Origin: Oncomelania hupensis
Lineage: Eukaryota > Mollusca > Gastropoda > Littorinimorpha > Pomatiopsidae
DNA: 64,000 bases
NCBI GenBank assembly: GCA_036898135.1
Contig: CM072517.1
Span: 66,836,604-66,900,603, forward strand
Reading direction: 5' to 3'
The notes below the pieces were generated by a model, which had not been told where the DNA came from, did no database searches, and saw nothing but the letters and a program-made list of their open reading frames with translations. Made by a program: the position numbers and the translations under genes. Numbering within the stretch: position 1 is the stretch's first letter; each line of letters begins with the position of its first letter. Below are positions 32,541 through 43,799 of the stretch, one piece after another.

Positions 32541-32640
32541 AATAAGGCTCTTGTGCAAATAGTTAATAGGGTACTGCAACCAGAAGTCAACGTCCACGAT
32601 CTTGATAATCATTCTCTAATCCCTAGAATGTGGAGAGAAA

Positions 32641-33125
32641 CGCATAGTGTCCCTAAACACAAAATTGAAAATAGATGTGGGTGATGCGGGACTCAAGTGG
32701 CAGTTTATGGGGGAGAAAACGCCGACATATTTGTTTGATGCCAGGTTGCCGTTTGGGGCCACAAGGGCGCCGAGTCATTTTCATCGCTTGTCGCAGGCTA
32801 TCCCTAGGTGTTTACTGTACAGAGACGGGGTATTACAGGAGTGGTCGTGTACATAGACGATTTTCTTGTGGTGGCTCCCACCTACAGCGAATGCAACGCA
32901 GCCCTGCATACGTTAATCAGACTCGTTCGGCGTTTGGGATTTTCATTGAGTTGGAACAAAGTGGTTGGGCCCACCCAACGCATCAGCTTTTTAGGGATAA
33001 AGATTGATACTAGGGACTGTACGCTCTCTTTGGGAGAGCAAAAGCTCCAAAAGGTAGAGCAGCTATTGCTGGATTTTTCAGGCAAAAAGCGCGCAAGCAA
33101 AAGGCAGCTGCATCAGCTAGCAGCC
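32641..33125 (+). pseudogene. DIRS-type reverse transcriptase fragment
   Basis: One frame reads LKWQFMGEKTPTYLFDARLP and FGATRAPSHFHRLSQA to about 32810. The next frame continues VVVYIDDFLVVAPTYSEC, LIRLVRRLGFSLSWNKVVGP, ISFLGIKIDT and KKRASKRQLHQLA. The catalytic YIDD box and the KRASKRQLQ.LAG-like segment are typical of DIRS/PAT-type elements, which integrate with a tyrosine recombinase. A 1-nt shift near 32808 and missing flanks make it a dead fragment. It abuts copy C directly. Confidence 0.8.
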
Positions 33126-33129
33126 GTGC

Positions 33130-34290
33130 GTTTCATTTGGCTAGCAAAGCGAGTATCTACGTAGAAAAGTAAGATAAGGCGTTTCGCTACCGATCTGTCT
33201 ACGAAGCAAAGCTAGCATGCTAGCTTTACTCGTGAGCCTGGCGCGAAAGGTGCTATTTCTATCTAACAACATGGCGTCCACGAAAGTTGCGTTCTTATTT
33301 TTGGATGATTCGTTTTTTAATACAGCCATACCAAGCAGCAAACTGGATAATTGGGCATGAAGTAAGTATCTAACTATTATACTATTAAAGCGACAACCGA
33401 TTTTTTAAGGGTAAATTTATCCTAGTACCGATAATTTTAACTTAATTGACTGTCTTGCTTCAATGGTTTGGTCGGAATTTGTTTGGTGTAAGATGAAGAT
33501 GGCGGGAAGTTGTTTTTTTTCCCCTTCTGTGCTAGAGATTGTAACCTTTTTTTGTGTGTTGGGGTTTAGCTTATTACCGAGCAACACATAAAAGTATAAT
33601 AACGCGGTGGCATAGCCATAGATATGATCGGTGAAAGGAAGATTTTCAGTTAATCTTCTGCTTCTTTGCTTCTTGTGCTGAGTAGCATGATCAAGCTGTT
33701 GATCATTCTGCCACACCACAGGCCATCGGGGTCGCGAAAAACAAACATAAGTGATCCAGGAACAAGAGACGACCATGGGAGGGAAGAGTGAATGTCTTCA
33801 TATCGGAAAACGATGCTTAACGTCCTATTGCATGAGCGTTAAGGACGATCACCACGTCGCCACCCTGACAACAATGACCATCATCATCATATCAAAAATG
33901 AGATCCAACGGATCTACTATATATTTTGTGGTGTTTGTTGTCTTTTTCATCAGAGCCACTAAAAATAGTGGTGTGGTGATAATAATTATGTTTGTCCCTC
34001 TAGGCTCCTCATCTTGGCGAGTCTCCCTCTGCCTTTATTCGCTACTTTTAACACGTGGTTTGTGGATTTATTCTTTTGAAGAAAAAAAAAAATCCTACAC
34101 TCACACAAAATAACCTTATTTTTTTGCGTACTTTTATTTAAAGCAGTACTATATAATACTTTTCAACTTTATTTCTCTTGCCCAACTTGTGTGTGTGAAG
34201 CACAAGAATCAAGAGACTCAGTGGGAATGGGATAGAGAGTTAAGACATCACGAACAGCGAGTACTGTATTTTGTCTAATGGTGGTTTTCT
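33130..34290. other. No gene seen
   Basis: Short frames on both strands have no recognisable domain. An ATG at about 33271 opens MASTKVAFLFLDDSFFN and stops within 30 codons. Confidence 0.4.
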
Positions 34291-34303
34291 GTGTGTTCAA
34301 CAG

Positions 34304-35384
34304 ATGAATTTGGAAACCATGACTTGCAGTCATTTGCTGGCGAACTTGCAAGCAAGCTGGGAATAAATTTATCATCGCCTTTTGTGAGGGAGGTGATTCA
34401 GGGCGGTCTTCACATTGACCATCCTGAAGTCCGTGATAACGTGCTTTTCACCATCACGGAACCGGCTGCTCCTCCTCCTCCTCAACCAGTTGACGAGCAG
34501 GCTTTAGACTTAGAGCAAGAGGATGATTCACCCACCGAATCTCAGACTTCAGGAGGTATATCTTCTTTCTTCAGTTTTTTTAACATATAATATATAATGA
34601 TAATCTCACTTGTTTTTTTTTTTTTGTTTTTTTTAATAATCTCACTTCTTTTTTTTTCTTTTCTTTTAAAGACAAAAGGATAGATTACAACAATTGTCAC
34701 CTTTATTTTAAGAATGTGAAGGACTTTGAATTTTTATTTTTTATGGAGAACATAAAAATCAGTTATAGTGTACTGTGGTTCTGAAATAATTGTAAAACTA
34801 TTTAAGTATTTTCAATTGCTTGTTAAAGCTAAAATTTATAGTTCAAACATTACCCAAAGAATCCATTAAATCTAAATAAATAATTTGTAATAATTCATTA
34901 TATTGATAAGATTTGTAATATTTTTCTTCAGGTTTCCTTACAGGTTTTTCTATCTCCCCCTTTTTTATTTTACAAAAAGGGGCAAACCATAACACATGTA
35001 ATAGGACCAGAGTGTTTTGAAGGATTATAGTTTATATATCGAGTCTTTTGTATTTGTATAGTTTAACTTGGAAATAAAGCAATATCTTGTATCCATTTCT
35101 ATATACACGTGTTCAGTCATTGATCATACTGATGAGTAGAGTTAGAATAAATATAACCCCTATATCATAATTTTATTTATTTATCTTCATGTTTGTTTCA
35201 GCTAAATGGACCCACGGTGCAATTCTGCTATTACTAACAGAGTACGAGAATCACCGGAATATGTTCAGCAGCCCTGTGTTCACGAAGAAACAGGTGTGGA
35301 CAAAAATAGCAAAATCAATGAAGAAGGAGAAGGTTGTCTTCACTTCAGATCAAATTGAAAAAGAAGTGGAATAACAAAGATACG
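34304..35384 (+). pseudogene. Two exons with a Myb/SANT-like DNA-binding segment
   Basis: Exon 34304-34555 follows a CAG acceptor and encodes DEFGNHDLQSFAGELASKLG and a proline-rich, acidic linker, ending at a GTATAT donor. Exon 35202-35384 encodes KWTHGAILLLLTEYENH, FTKKQVWTKIAKSMKKE and FTSDQIE, the pattern of a Myb/SANT-like domain (W..A...L......R..F......W..IA..M). After QIE the frame runs into a TAA; the next frame gives KKWNNK, the usual continuation, so a 1-nt gain near 35358 is likely. Such domains accompany Harbinger elements and also stand alone in invertebrate genes. No catalytic partner is nearby. Confidence 0.5.
34600..35150. other. AT-rich intron-like sequence
   Basis: Lies between the two exons above. 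It contains T-rich repeats around 34610-34665 and no frame of interest. Confidence 0.5.
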
Positions 35385-35776
35385 GTAAGTAGTTTTTTGT
35401 ATAGAACTTTAGTTGTTTTTTTAACCACTGAAGATTGTAACATTTGGTTCTTTTTGCACCATATTTAAACAAATCCACAGAAGCAAGCCACATTATTGAA
35501 GCATGAGAAGTTTGTTTGAACAATTCTTTAAAAACAAAATCTAATTGCTAACTTACCGGAGTAATGTACTAGAGGCTTTGCCTGGTCGGTGGAGATGGAG
35601 GGGAGGGGTCAGGAGTGCATTTAGGTTGTGTTGTGGTGTCTGCAAAGTATGGAAGTGAAACAAAGCAAAGGAGAATGATATTAATGAGAAAAAAAAAATA
35701 AAGCTTCCTCTTTCATCTAAAAGCAACTAAATATATGTTCTAGGATCAGGAAGAAAAAATAGGATGTGTTGGGTTG

Positions 35777-36040
<264 letters not shown>

Positions 36041-36078
36041 TCTTATACGCACCGGAATGTGTCAACATTTTACTTTGT

Positions 36079-36174
36079 GACGGAAAGAGCGCTATTTAAG
36101 GGGAAGGGTTCGGGTAAGGGTTAGTTGCAGTTCTATCACTAGCCCTTGCCCTAACCCTTTCCGCTCTTTCCGTC
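36079..36174. repeat. Imperfect 96-bp inverted repeat
   Basis: GACGGAAAGAGCG at 36079-36091 pairs with CGCTCTTTCCGTC at 36162-36174, and GGGTAAGGGTTAG-like sequence pairs with CTAGCCCTTGCCCTAACCC in between. A hairpin with a short loop could form. Its origin is unknown. Confidence 0.7.
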
Positions 36175-36486
36175 CCAAAAACCCATCTGCCTTCTTGGAT
36201 TCTTAAATTGTATAAAACCAAGTGAGGACGCTATCCTGCGTCAATAAACGGTTCGAAAATATTCCCAAACGGTTGGTAAAAGTCCCCTGACCTAGATACA
36301 ACTAAGCGTGACCTACTTCGTCGCCTAGAGTTACTTTTTTCTCAAGTTTCTTTAAGTACTTCGGGGCCTCCCGTTATCTGTCAACTTGCGATGTTGACAC
36401 TTTCCGGGAGGCCGTTTCACAACGGCCGTTGTACTAACGGTTGTGCAGGTTGACACATTCCGGTAAATATGAGACTATATATATAT

Positions 36487-37356
36487 CAGGCATGGGAATT
36501 TTCCTCGGATCCGAGGATTTCATCGGCAAGCAATCGCTTTTTCCGAGAAAAAGAAATCGTTTCCGAGATTTTTTTTTTTCAATTTTTAAAATTTTGCAAA
36601 AACCAAAGTCGAGTCCGTACCCCGGGAGAGCGAATGCGTCGTCTGCTCGCCTCTTCGCAGAGTTGTCTTTCTTACACCCTTCCCAGCCAATCCCGCTTTG
36701 CGCATGCGTGCATATGTGCGCCCGCAGCCGGTACTGACGTGAACAATAGCGGGCGCACAGCGGGCGACTACAATTTTGAATGGACTGTGGGCGGCCATTG
36801 TTTTAGAATGGACATTGAAACTTACTCTGCCATAGGGTGTTCGCTACTTTTTGGCAGCAAACAACACCACAGCTGTTGGACACTTCGCAAAGAAAAATCC
36901 AGTGGAAGAGCCTGTCCCCAAGAAGCTGGCCTTGAAAATGCAAAGTGCATGGCGGGCAAACAATGAGAGGAAAGAAAAGAACATAGAAACTGAAATCCAG
37001 AGAAAGGTCAGCTTGGGAGCTCCAAACCAGAAGCCTGCAACCAAGACAGCAGAAAAGCGCAAAATTCTGGGAGAGGGAGAGAACAAAGAAATAAATGCAG
37101 GGCAAGGAGAAAAGCAAAAAACCAAGGAAACAGTTTTTTGTGATAAGGCTGTCCCTTTTCTTTCTTGTGACCCAGATGGCAGTGCTGAGCTTGAGTGTGA
37201 AGTGGCTCTTCAGCCCCCTCCTCAGAAAGTGCAGAACATGACTTTCTTCTTTAAGAAAACATAACCGTACAAAGTGTGAAATAATCTTTGCCTTGGCTGG
37301 CTGCCATTAATATTAAATATGTGTCCTGGACTGTGAACATGACATTTTGGATTACT

Positions 37357-37413
<57 letters not shown>

Positions 37414-37937
37414 TTTTATTTTATAAAGCGCACTATTTAAACATGAAAAAGTAAGCTCTCGGTACTTTGAAGTTGGACTTGCTGTACAATAAACATTTTT
37501 CAACTTAATTGTTTACCTTTATACAATTTTTGGGGTGATAACGCACAAACTGATTCTATGGCTGATAGTGATAGTAAGTGGCTGAACTGCTCTGCTAAAG
37601 GTATGAAAAGTATCTTGGACATTGCTGATTGTATGGACCTTATCTTTTGTAGAATTAAGCTAAACAGAGCATTTTACAGTGTTACTGTTCTTACATTTTC
37701 TAAATTTCTTACATTTCATAAATGTATTTTGTTTGCAAAACAAAATCATTTCCTTCTTGAAGGCACTCTGAGAGTGCAGGAAAACGCATTTCAAATGCAC
37801 GAAATGCGTTGGCGGATGGGGCTCCGCCCCGGACCCCGCTGGGTGAGCTTATGGCGCTCCCCCAGACCACAGACGCTTCGGCACTTCGGGCCTCGCCAAA
37901 TTTCCTCTTTTTTCATTCAAATGAATTCCCATGCCTG
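36487..37937 (+). mobile_element. hAT element, 8-bp TSD ATATATAT
   Basis: Perfect 14-bp inverted ends CAGGCATGGGAATT / AATTCCCATGCCTG are flanked by ATATATAT at 36479-36486 and 37938-37945. An 8-bp duplication and CAG..CTG ends are standard for hAT. The interior includes one unrecognised ORF, an (AAT)n tract with a LINE/SINE-type tail on the minus strand (about 37361-37445) and GC-rich subterminal sequence near 37810-37905. No transposase domain is seen, so it is probably non-autonomous. Confidence 0.9.
36851..37264 (+). CDS. Unrecognised Lys/Glu-rich ORF inside the hAT element
   Basis: About 137 codons without a stop, opening AVGHFAKKNPVEEPVPKKLA and ending QNMTFFFKKT with a TAA. The frame has no ATG at its 5' end, so it may be an exon. 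The composition (Lys, Glu, Pro) suggests a disordered protein segment. I do not recognise the family. Confidence 0.35.
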   Translation: MAANNTTAVGHFAKKNPVEEPVPKKLALKMQSAWRANNERKEKNIETEIQRKVSLGAPNQKPATKTAEKRKILGEGENKEINAGQGEKQKTKETVFCDKAVPFLSCDPDGSAELECEVALQPPPQKVQNMTFFFKKT

Positions 37938-37964
37938 ATATATATCAGAGCGCTCTCATTTCAG

Positions 37965-38477
37965 AAGGCTGAGAAGCAACACTTTTGCTGTGAACACTGC
38001 CAAAACATATCGAACTCATTTAAGAATGTACATGGATTTCTGTAACAAAATGTCATCCCACCTGTGCCAGTGAGTGAACACACAGTTGCCTTATATGCTG
38101 CCTTTCTGGCCAGAACCTTAAAAGGCAGTATTTTAATATTGTTCGGTTGTTACAGCTGTTTGAGCTGTACTTCAGATACTTGGGGTGCTTGCTTAATGAT
38201 GTTTTTTGGCTTGCTCAGAAAATCTAATTTATTTGGCGAAGGCCGATCATTCAATGAAAAAAGACAGCTGACTAGAGATTCTTTTTTCTTTGACAATAGC
38301 CGGCGATGCTTGACTGTTGAAGTAAAATGGGCTAAGAATAACCAGTTACAAATTACACATTTGAATCCTTCTTACAATGTTCACCATTTGAAGTCACTTA
38401 GTACAAAGTTTGAACTTTCTGGTGATGTGGTCGACATTATGAAAGCTCTTCTTGTGTTTGGTTGCTGGCCTCTGTAA
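37965..38477 (+). pseudogene. Tyrosine recombinase (Crypton/DIRS-type), broken
   Basis: After a TTTCAG acceptor-like site one frame reads NTFAVNTAKTYRTHLRMYMD FC. The next frame gives PVSEHTVALYAAFLARTLKG, and then WGACLMMFFGLLRKSNLF, EKRQLTRDSFFF and EVKWAKNNQLQ. These are the core-binding domain and the start of the catalytic domain of the tyrosine recombinases found in Cryptons and DIRS/Ngaro elements. A deletion and frame changes lie around 38048 and 38140. The frame ends TAA at 38477 before the catalytic His/Arg/Tyr region. The hAT element 36487-37937 lies 30 bp upstream and may have cut its 5' exon away. Confidence 0.65.
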
Positions 38478-38479
38478 TT

Positions 38480-39225
38480 ACAGCGAATTTATGAAAGTCT
38501 AGCTATGGCGGCGTGGCAAGCAACAGGCCCCCTATACAGTACAGATCTTTACTGTGTGATGTTACCGTGTACTGCAATTCGTTACCACCGCGTGTATGCT
38601 TTGTCTTGTTTTTTCTTTCTGAATCACTTGATCAGTGTGGGTGTTGTGTGACAATGACAGTTATAGTGGTGATTTATTCAGGATGGGCCATGAGATTACC
38701 TGTTATAGGTGAGTACAATACATTTTTCCCATTGTTCAAATATAATAAATGTTTAATATCTCTCTCTCTCTCTTTCTTTCTCTAAAAAAAGGTTTTGTTT
38801 TAATTGCCTCATGTCTTGTAAATTGTGCTGTTTTGGATGAGGTTTTAAATGTATTCTCGTTTGTTTGGGCTCGCTTGTGTATAGTAAATAGTGGATGAGT
38901 TTTTAAAATACATTCAGTTTTAGCAGGAATTTTTGTTAGGCATAAAATACTTATGCATAGCGAGCAAAAGTAGTTTCTAATAGCGTGAGGGACAACTGTC
39001 ATGTATTTCTAAAATGTATAACAAAATCGTAAGAGAGGGCCCGCGCCGGCAGTTTGTTAAGGTCTGGCTATACACAGCAATGGGCTTGGTTAAAATAATT
39101 ATAAGCTCCACAAAGTACTAAAGGCAAGTGCCAGTAGGCTAGGCTACACCAAGGCCAGCGGGCGTCTCTGACCTGGTTACGGGCGGTTCAGCCTGCGTGG
39201 AGGGAACATAAGAGGCAGAACAAGG
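38480..39225. other. No gene seen
   Basis: Contains a short (CT)n run near 38757-38784. Nothing else is supportable. Confidence 0.45.
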
Positions 39226-39234
39226 GTTGTTTTT

Positions 39235-40117
39235 AACCACAGTCTGACCCTACCGCTTTGAAACTGCCGTTACAAAGAATGAGATCACCATCTCTGCTGC
39301 CATCCGCTCGGAAGTCATGTTGATGAAGACACACAAGGTCGCCCTCACTGAGCCCCCTACATTTGGTGAGTATACTATTCGTGGGCATGTCGATGATGTG
39401 TCCGTGAAGATTCTGGAGGAGCTTCACCCCCCGGTTCTTCATTCCAGGACCCCATTGTCTGTTCTTGGTGATGGCAATTGTTTTTATCTCGCTGTTAGCC
39501 TTGCTCTGTTTGGCCACGAATCTTGGCATGATCTACTTAGGCTCCTCGCCGTCTAAGAGATTTTTGATAACCGTGCCTTTTATGACCATGGGCATGCGGA
39601 TTGTGTTGACCTTGTTCGAACTGACCGAATCTTCCAGACAGATTACAGCTCCCTTCTTGTAGACACAGCTAGGGTGTCTACGTCAGCAGAGATAATGCAC
39701 ATGTATGCAGCAAGTGCAGTCTTAGGGCAGGCCTTTCATTCGTACATGCCATCTGGTGGGTTTGACGCAACCCTTTCTGCAACTTACCGTAGAGATATCC
39801 GTGGGCATGGGGTAGGTGCTCATCATGTTCCTGAGTTCTATTTGATGTGGATGATGTCAGCTCTTCTCTCTGAGCTCCCCTCCACAGGGTGGTTCAATCC
39901 CAACCATTTTGTCGTTCTTGTTGACAACGGGACTCAGCAAAAGCAAGTTGTAGATCTCACCTCTCCCATCTCTGACTTTCCTCCAATTTCGCTACAACCT
40001 TCTCCTCCCTCTCTTTTTCAATCTCACAAACAGCATAGCCTGTCTTTCCAACCAACAACTACGACAAAGTCTAGTTCCGCGCCGCTGCCTTTGAAAAAAC
40101 GTGATCTTAACTCTTAA
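39235..40117 (+). pseudogene. OTU-like (vertnin-type) protein, one in-frame stop
   Basis: One frame runs from about 39250 to 40117 with a single TAA at 39554-39556. It reads ITISAAIRSEVMLMKTHKVA, then SVLGDGNCFYLAVSLALFG, HDLLRLL, stop, EIFDNRAFYDHGHADCVDLV, SAEIMHMYAASAVLGQ and PNHFVVLVD. GDGNCFY carries the Asp and Cys of the OTU cysteine protease fold and NHF its histidine. The spacing and the long gap fit the vertnin/OTU type that is carried by transposable elements in fish and invertebrates. The single stop in an otherwise open frame suggests recent inactivation. The frame ends at the TTAA of the neighbouring piggyBac end. Confidence 0.6.
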
Positions 40118-40756
40118 CCCCCGACTGACCGCAGCCTGCGGCCGAGAGTACTTTTACATGTCCCGACTGACCGCAGTGTGCGGCCGTACATGTGTACCAA
40201 GTTTAACGACACATTTCTTTGCAGCATCGACACGTTTTATGGCAGCTGACCTAGTTTACGGCACACGCATGGTCTCTGCTTTGAATGATGTGTTTTTCTT
40301 GCTGTTTTGCGTTCATTTTTACCATTTTTTTGACTTGTATGCTAGCAGTGTGCGAATGAGATTTGTGTAATGGCTTCAGGGGAGCGTCGGTCGTTGAGAT
40401 ATACAGCGGAAAAGGCCACCCAGCTTGTTTTACAAGCGATGGAAGAAAGTGATGAAGACGGCAATGTAATAGATGAATTAGGCAGTAATTTTTGACGTCA
40501 CCGACGCTTTATCAGACAATACGTCAACTGACAATGAAACAGATGCTGACAAGCCTGGACCCTCTTCTGGGAGGAGTAAAAGAAAAAGAGTGTCTAGCAA
40601 TCTTTCTTGCTTTTCTGGCATTGGAGTAAGAGGTGGAGGGAGAGGGAAAGGAAGAGGGAAAAGCAGCATTAGGCCTACTGACAGTAGTGACAATAGCCAA
40701 ACAGCTGCATTGGAAACAAGCAGTAGGGATATGGCTGGCGGAAAGGGCCAAATGGC
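40114..40756 (+). mobile_element. Left end of a piggyBac-type transposon, truncated
   Basis: TTAA at 40114-40117 is followed by CCCCCGACTGACCGCAG. The palindromic block GACCGCAGCCTGCGGCC (within 40121-40144) is repeated as GACCGCAGTGTGCGGCC (within 40163-40186), 42 bp further on. An ATG at 40370 opens MASGERRSLRYTAEKATQLV and LQAMEESDEDGNVI; after a frame change near 40485 the sequence DALSDNTSTDNETD, SGRSKRKRVSS and Gly/Arg-rich segments follow. An acidic start of this type is usual for piggyBac transposases. No catalytic domain remains: the element runs into the tandem repeats at 40756. Confidence 0.65.
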
Positions 40757-40975
40757 CGATACAAAGTATCGATGCAAAGTATCGATACTTTGTATCGATA
40801 CCTTTCCTTATTAGAAAAAGGATCCATACTTTGTATCGATACTTTTCCTTATAAGGAAAAGGATCCATACTTTGTATCGATACATTTCCTTAATAGGAAA
40901 ACTCGAAAAGGATCCATACTTTGTATCGATACTTTTCCTTATTAGGAAAAGTATCTATACTTTTTCAGAAAGTAT
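40756..40975 (+). repeat. Tandem repeats of AAGTATCGATAC palindromes
   Basis: GGATCCATACTTTGTATCGA recurs at about 40820, 40861 and 40910 (steps of 41 and 49 bp), with TTTTCCTTATTAGGAAAA inverted repeats between. CAAAGTATCGATACTTTG is itself palindromic. The block could be the decayed terminus of another element. Confidence 0.85.
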
Positions 40976-41258
40976 CCATACTTTCGAAACTTCTCAACGT
41001 GCAGTTTGAACGAGCACTTTCAACGCTCAGTTCCGAAGCCGGCCGAAAATTAATGCACGGTCTTGAAAAAACATTGATCGGAATAGTTCAAAACGGGAAA
41101 GGAAATGTGAAAGATAAAATTCTTGTAATAAGCAAATATTGCTTATGTTCGAAAGCACAAAAAGCCAGCGTTTTCGTGTCTATTTTAGAAAATGTCAGTA
41201 TGAGTTTTCTTTTATTTAATTATAATCTATCGAGTTGTCTGCAGTCTTGATCTTCGAA

Positions 41259-43797
41259 ATGGCGAATGTCGCAGCAGAAGAAATGTTTCTAACGGCGGTT
41301 CGACGGAAAATTTTGCATTTTTCAAGTTTATTACAATCTAGATCGCACTCAGAAGAAGTCATTAGGCGGTAAGTTACCCTATTTAATTGGTTATTATTGC
41401 ATTATAGATGTCAATGGTTAAAAATATTGACTTAGTAAATTTAGTTACTGAGTAGTACTTTCACTTTCAGTTTTATAATGTTATCTAATAAGTTATCATC
41501 TCAGTATCTGTGTCATGCTGTGTATGGCCTTCATTTATTTATTGACATTCACATAACATAGCCACATTATTGTAGAGAATTTTTGAATCAAAACTTGAGA
41601 TCTGTTATCCATATAGGGCAACAAAGCAGGCGTATGCTCTGCTCTCATTCAGATCAAACACTGCTGTCTGAACCACGTACAGGTATGAAGTAGGCCTATA
41701 TTATATATAATCCGAGGTGTGAAAAAAAAAACCCAATAAAACACAGGTCTGTCATCTTTTCCACTTCAGTCTGTCACTTAAATGTATTTTTTTAAAATCT
41801 AAGGGAGATAGACCTCGTTAGTCTTTTTGTAAAGTAAAACAAATCTTACTAGTGGGCAACTTAATCTGAACCCTAACTAACCCTAACCCTAAATTAGAGC
41901 TCTAGAAACTATACTGTGTTTTAAAAGGTAGAGATAGTCCCATAGCCTTGTGGCCGTATGGGAGTGTGATGCTCCAGTTCACACTTATCTAGGGTCAGCC
42001 TAATGAGGGTGGTGCCCATCTCCTCTCCCTCGCTGCTTTACCTTCTCCACCCTCAAGAGAGTAGGTACTCAGTCACATTGAGTCAACTGGGGGTGTTGAT
42101 ATTTTGTCGCTTCACGTTTTGCGGTCACCCATCCAAGTGCTAGCCGCACTGGACGATACTTAACTTGTGACACGGTAGCGAGTGCTCCAACCACTGCGCT
42201 ATCTGACACCCCAATTGTGTTGTACCAGACCTTTAAAGATTCAGATTCTTAAATTAATTATATGTTTTGTTCCCTTTCTCATTACGGTTTAGATTGCAGT
42301 ATCTTGACCACCAGATCCAAGGTGCAGGTTCTTCCGGAGTAATTCCTCAAGATTTGACCATTTCTCTGCATGAAGCCATTGATGGAATGAGAAATATTGG
42401 ACAGACTGCTATTCAGAATGGCGAGTTTTCAAGAGTGTTATCTTGTGTGTGAAAATAAAATTTTTAAATACTTTGTATACTAGAATGAAAGTACCATGAT
42501 ATAGACCTGTGAAGTTGGCCTACAGCATCTAGTTTTTAATATTGCAGTGCTTTTCTAGTTTGCTTTTGTGCTATTTTTTGGTTAATGAAGTCTTCAATTT
42601 TTGTTTTTCAGAAAGTACCACCACTGGATACAGCGCCACTAGATCCAGAGATGGATTTGCCATCTCTAGAGATCAGATAGTGGCCCTGCAGTCTGTTGGG
42701 CTGTCTGCAAAAGACATGGCGGCATGCCTCAATGTGTCTGTTCGGACAGTCAAACGCAGGCTCCAGTGAGTTGTACACTTGTTGCAATTATTTTGTGATT
42801 GTTTAAATCATGGTACTGTTGTTAAATGTTTAACTCTATTGTGACGGTAACTGCTACCGCGATATTTAAATTTTTGCCTTCATTTTATTTCTATTTTGTA
42901 CCTTACTGTGCGTGTGTTGCTTAAGTCACTTGCTAGGTGTGACTTAACATTTCTCAATATTTAGTTAAGGTATTGGTACATATGTACTCCATGATTTATT
43001 TTGTTTGTGTGATGTGGCTAAGAATGCAGAGTCACTAATTGTACAGTTTTTTTTCTTTTTCTTTTTAAAGGTGGAAATTCTATGCGCATGCTGGCGTTGA
43101 TGGATATAGCCGTATGATAGTATTTATCAATGCTAGCAACAACAACAGAGCTTCAACAGGGCGGAAGCTTTTTGTCGAAGCCACCCAATTGCATGGCATT
43201 CCTTCGCGATTGCGCATGGACAAGGGCGGGGAAAATCAGCAGGCAGCGCAGGTCATGGTGGACCATCGAGGCCCTGGATGAGGCAGTGCAATTCAGGGCA
43301 CCAGTGTCCACAACCAACGTGTAGAACGGGGTTGGGTGGATGTAGCGAAGGATGTTTTACATCCATTCCATAATTTATTCTCCTGTATTTCTTTGTCTGT
43401 TGAAGAGGGAGGGATGGGACTGTTGGATGTCAACAACAGGGACCACTTGTGGGCTTTACATTTTGTGTTTTTGCCTAGGCTGAACCACATGTTACAATTA
43501 TTTAAAGACCAGAGAAACAATCAAGTTCTGAGGACTGAAAATAATAATAAAACACCCAATCAGCTATTGGTGATGGGAATGCTGCAGCAACATCACAGCA
43601 CAGCAACAGCAGCAGTTTCTTTCTGGGAGAGGGAGCAGCTGAACATAGACAATGAAGACAATGAAGGAGAAGTTTACTGTCCTTTGTCTGATGATAGGCT
43701 GGAAGAACTCCGAGGCCTTGTTGATCCACTCAGTCAACTTTACAATGATGAACATGCTGTGGAGATGCTCCGAACTGTTCTGGAATTCATGGAATAA
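41259..43797 (+). pseudogene. Integrase-core (rve-like DDE) element gene with introns, partly deleted
   Basis: Exon 1 (41259-41368, MANVAAEEMFLTAVRRK) ends at GTAAGT and joins in phase to exon 2 from 42293 (LQYLDHQIQG). Exon 3 (about 42612-42766) encodes a helix-turn-helix: FAISRDQIVALQSVGLSAKD and ACLNVSVRTVKRRLQ. Exon 4 starts at about 43071 with WKFYAHAGVDGYSRMIVFI and carries RMDKGGEN, SVHNQRVERGW and DHLWALHFVFLPRLN to a TAA near 43797. This is the metazoan integrase-core family whose catalytic segment normally begins with a WHIDG.HKL..W stretch. That stretch, with the first Asp, is missing between exons 3 and 4. A TGA at 43279-43281 replaces what is usually an Arg codon (GPG-stop-GS). 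The exon 2/3 phases also do not meet cleanly. A SINE lies in intron 1. Confidence 0.7.
41932..42212 (-). mobile_element. Composite SINE with tRNA-like box A and 5S-rRNA-like segment
   Basis: On the minus strand the head reads TAGCGCAGTGGTTGGAGC (box A like, about 42184-42203), followed by GCTAGCACTTGGATGGGTGA and CCGC (complement of 42121-42142), which matches the 3' control region of 5S rRNA genes. The body ends GGGACTATCTCTACCTTTT near 41930. Pol III transcription from these internal elements is expected. It sits in the first intron of the integrase-core gene. Confidence 0.7.
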
Positions 43798-43799
43798 GG

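Noticed and set aside
40121..40186. CRISPR-like repeat-spacer pattern in the palindrome pairs
   Set aside because: Only two units each, in a eukaryotic context, beside TTAA transposon ends.
41868..41893. Telomere-like CCCTAA repeats
   Set aside because: Only about three imperfect units; too short to suggest an interstitial telomere.
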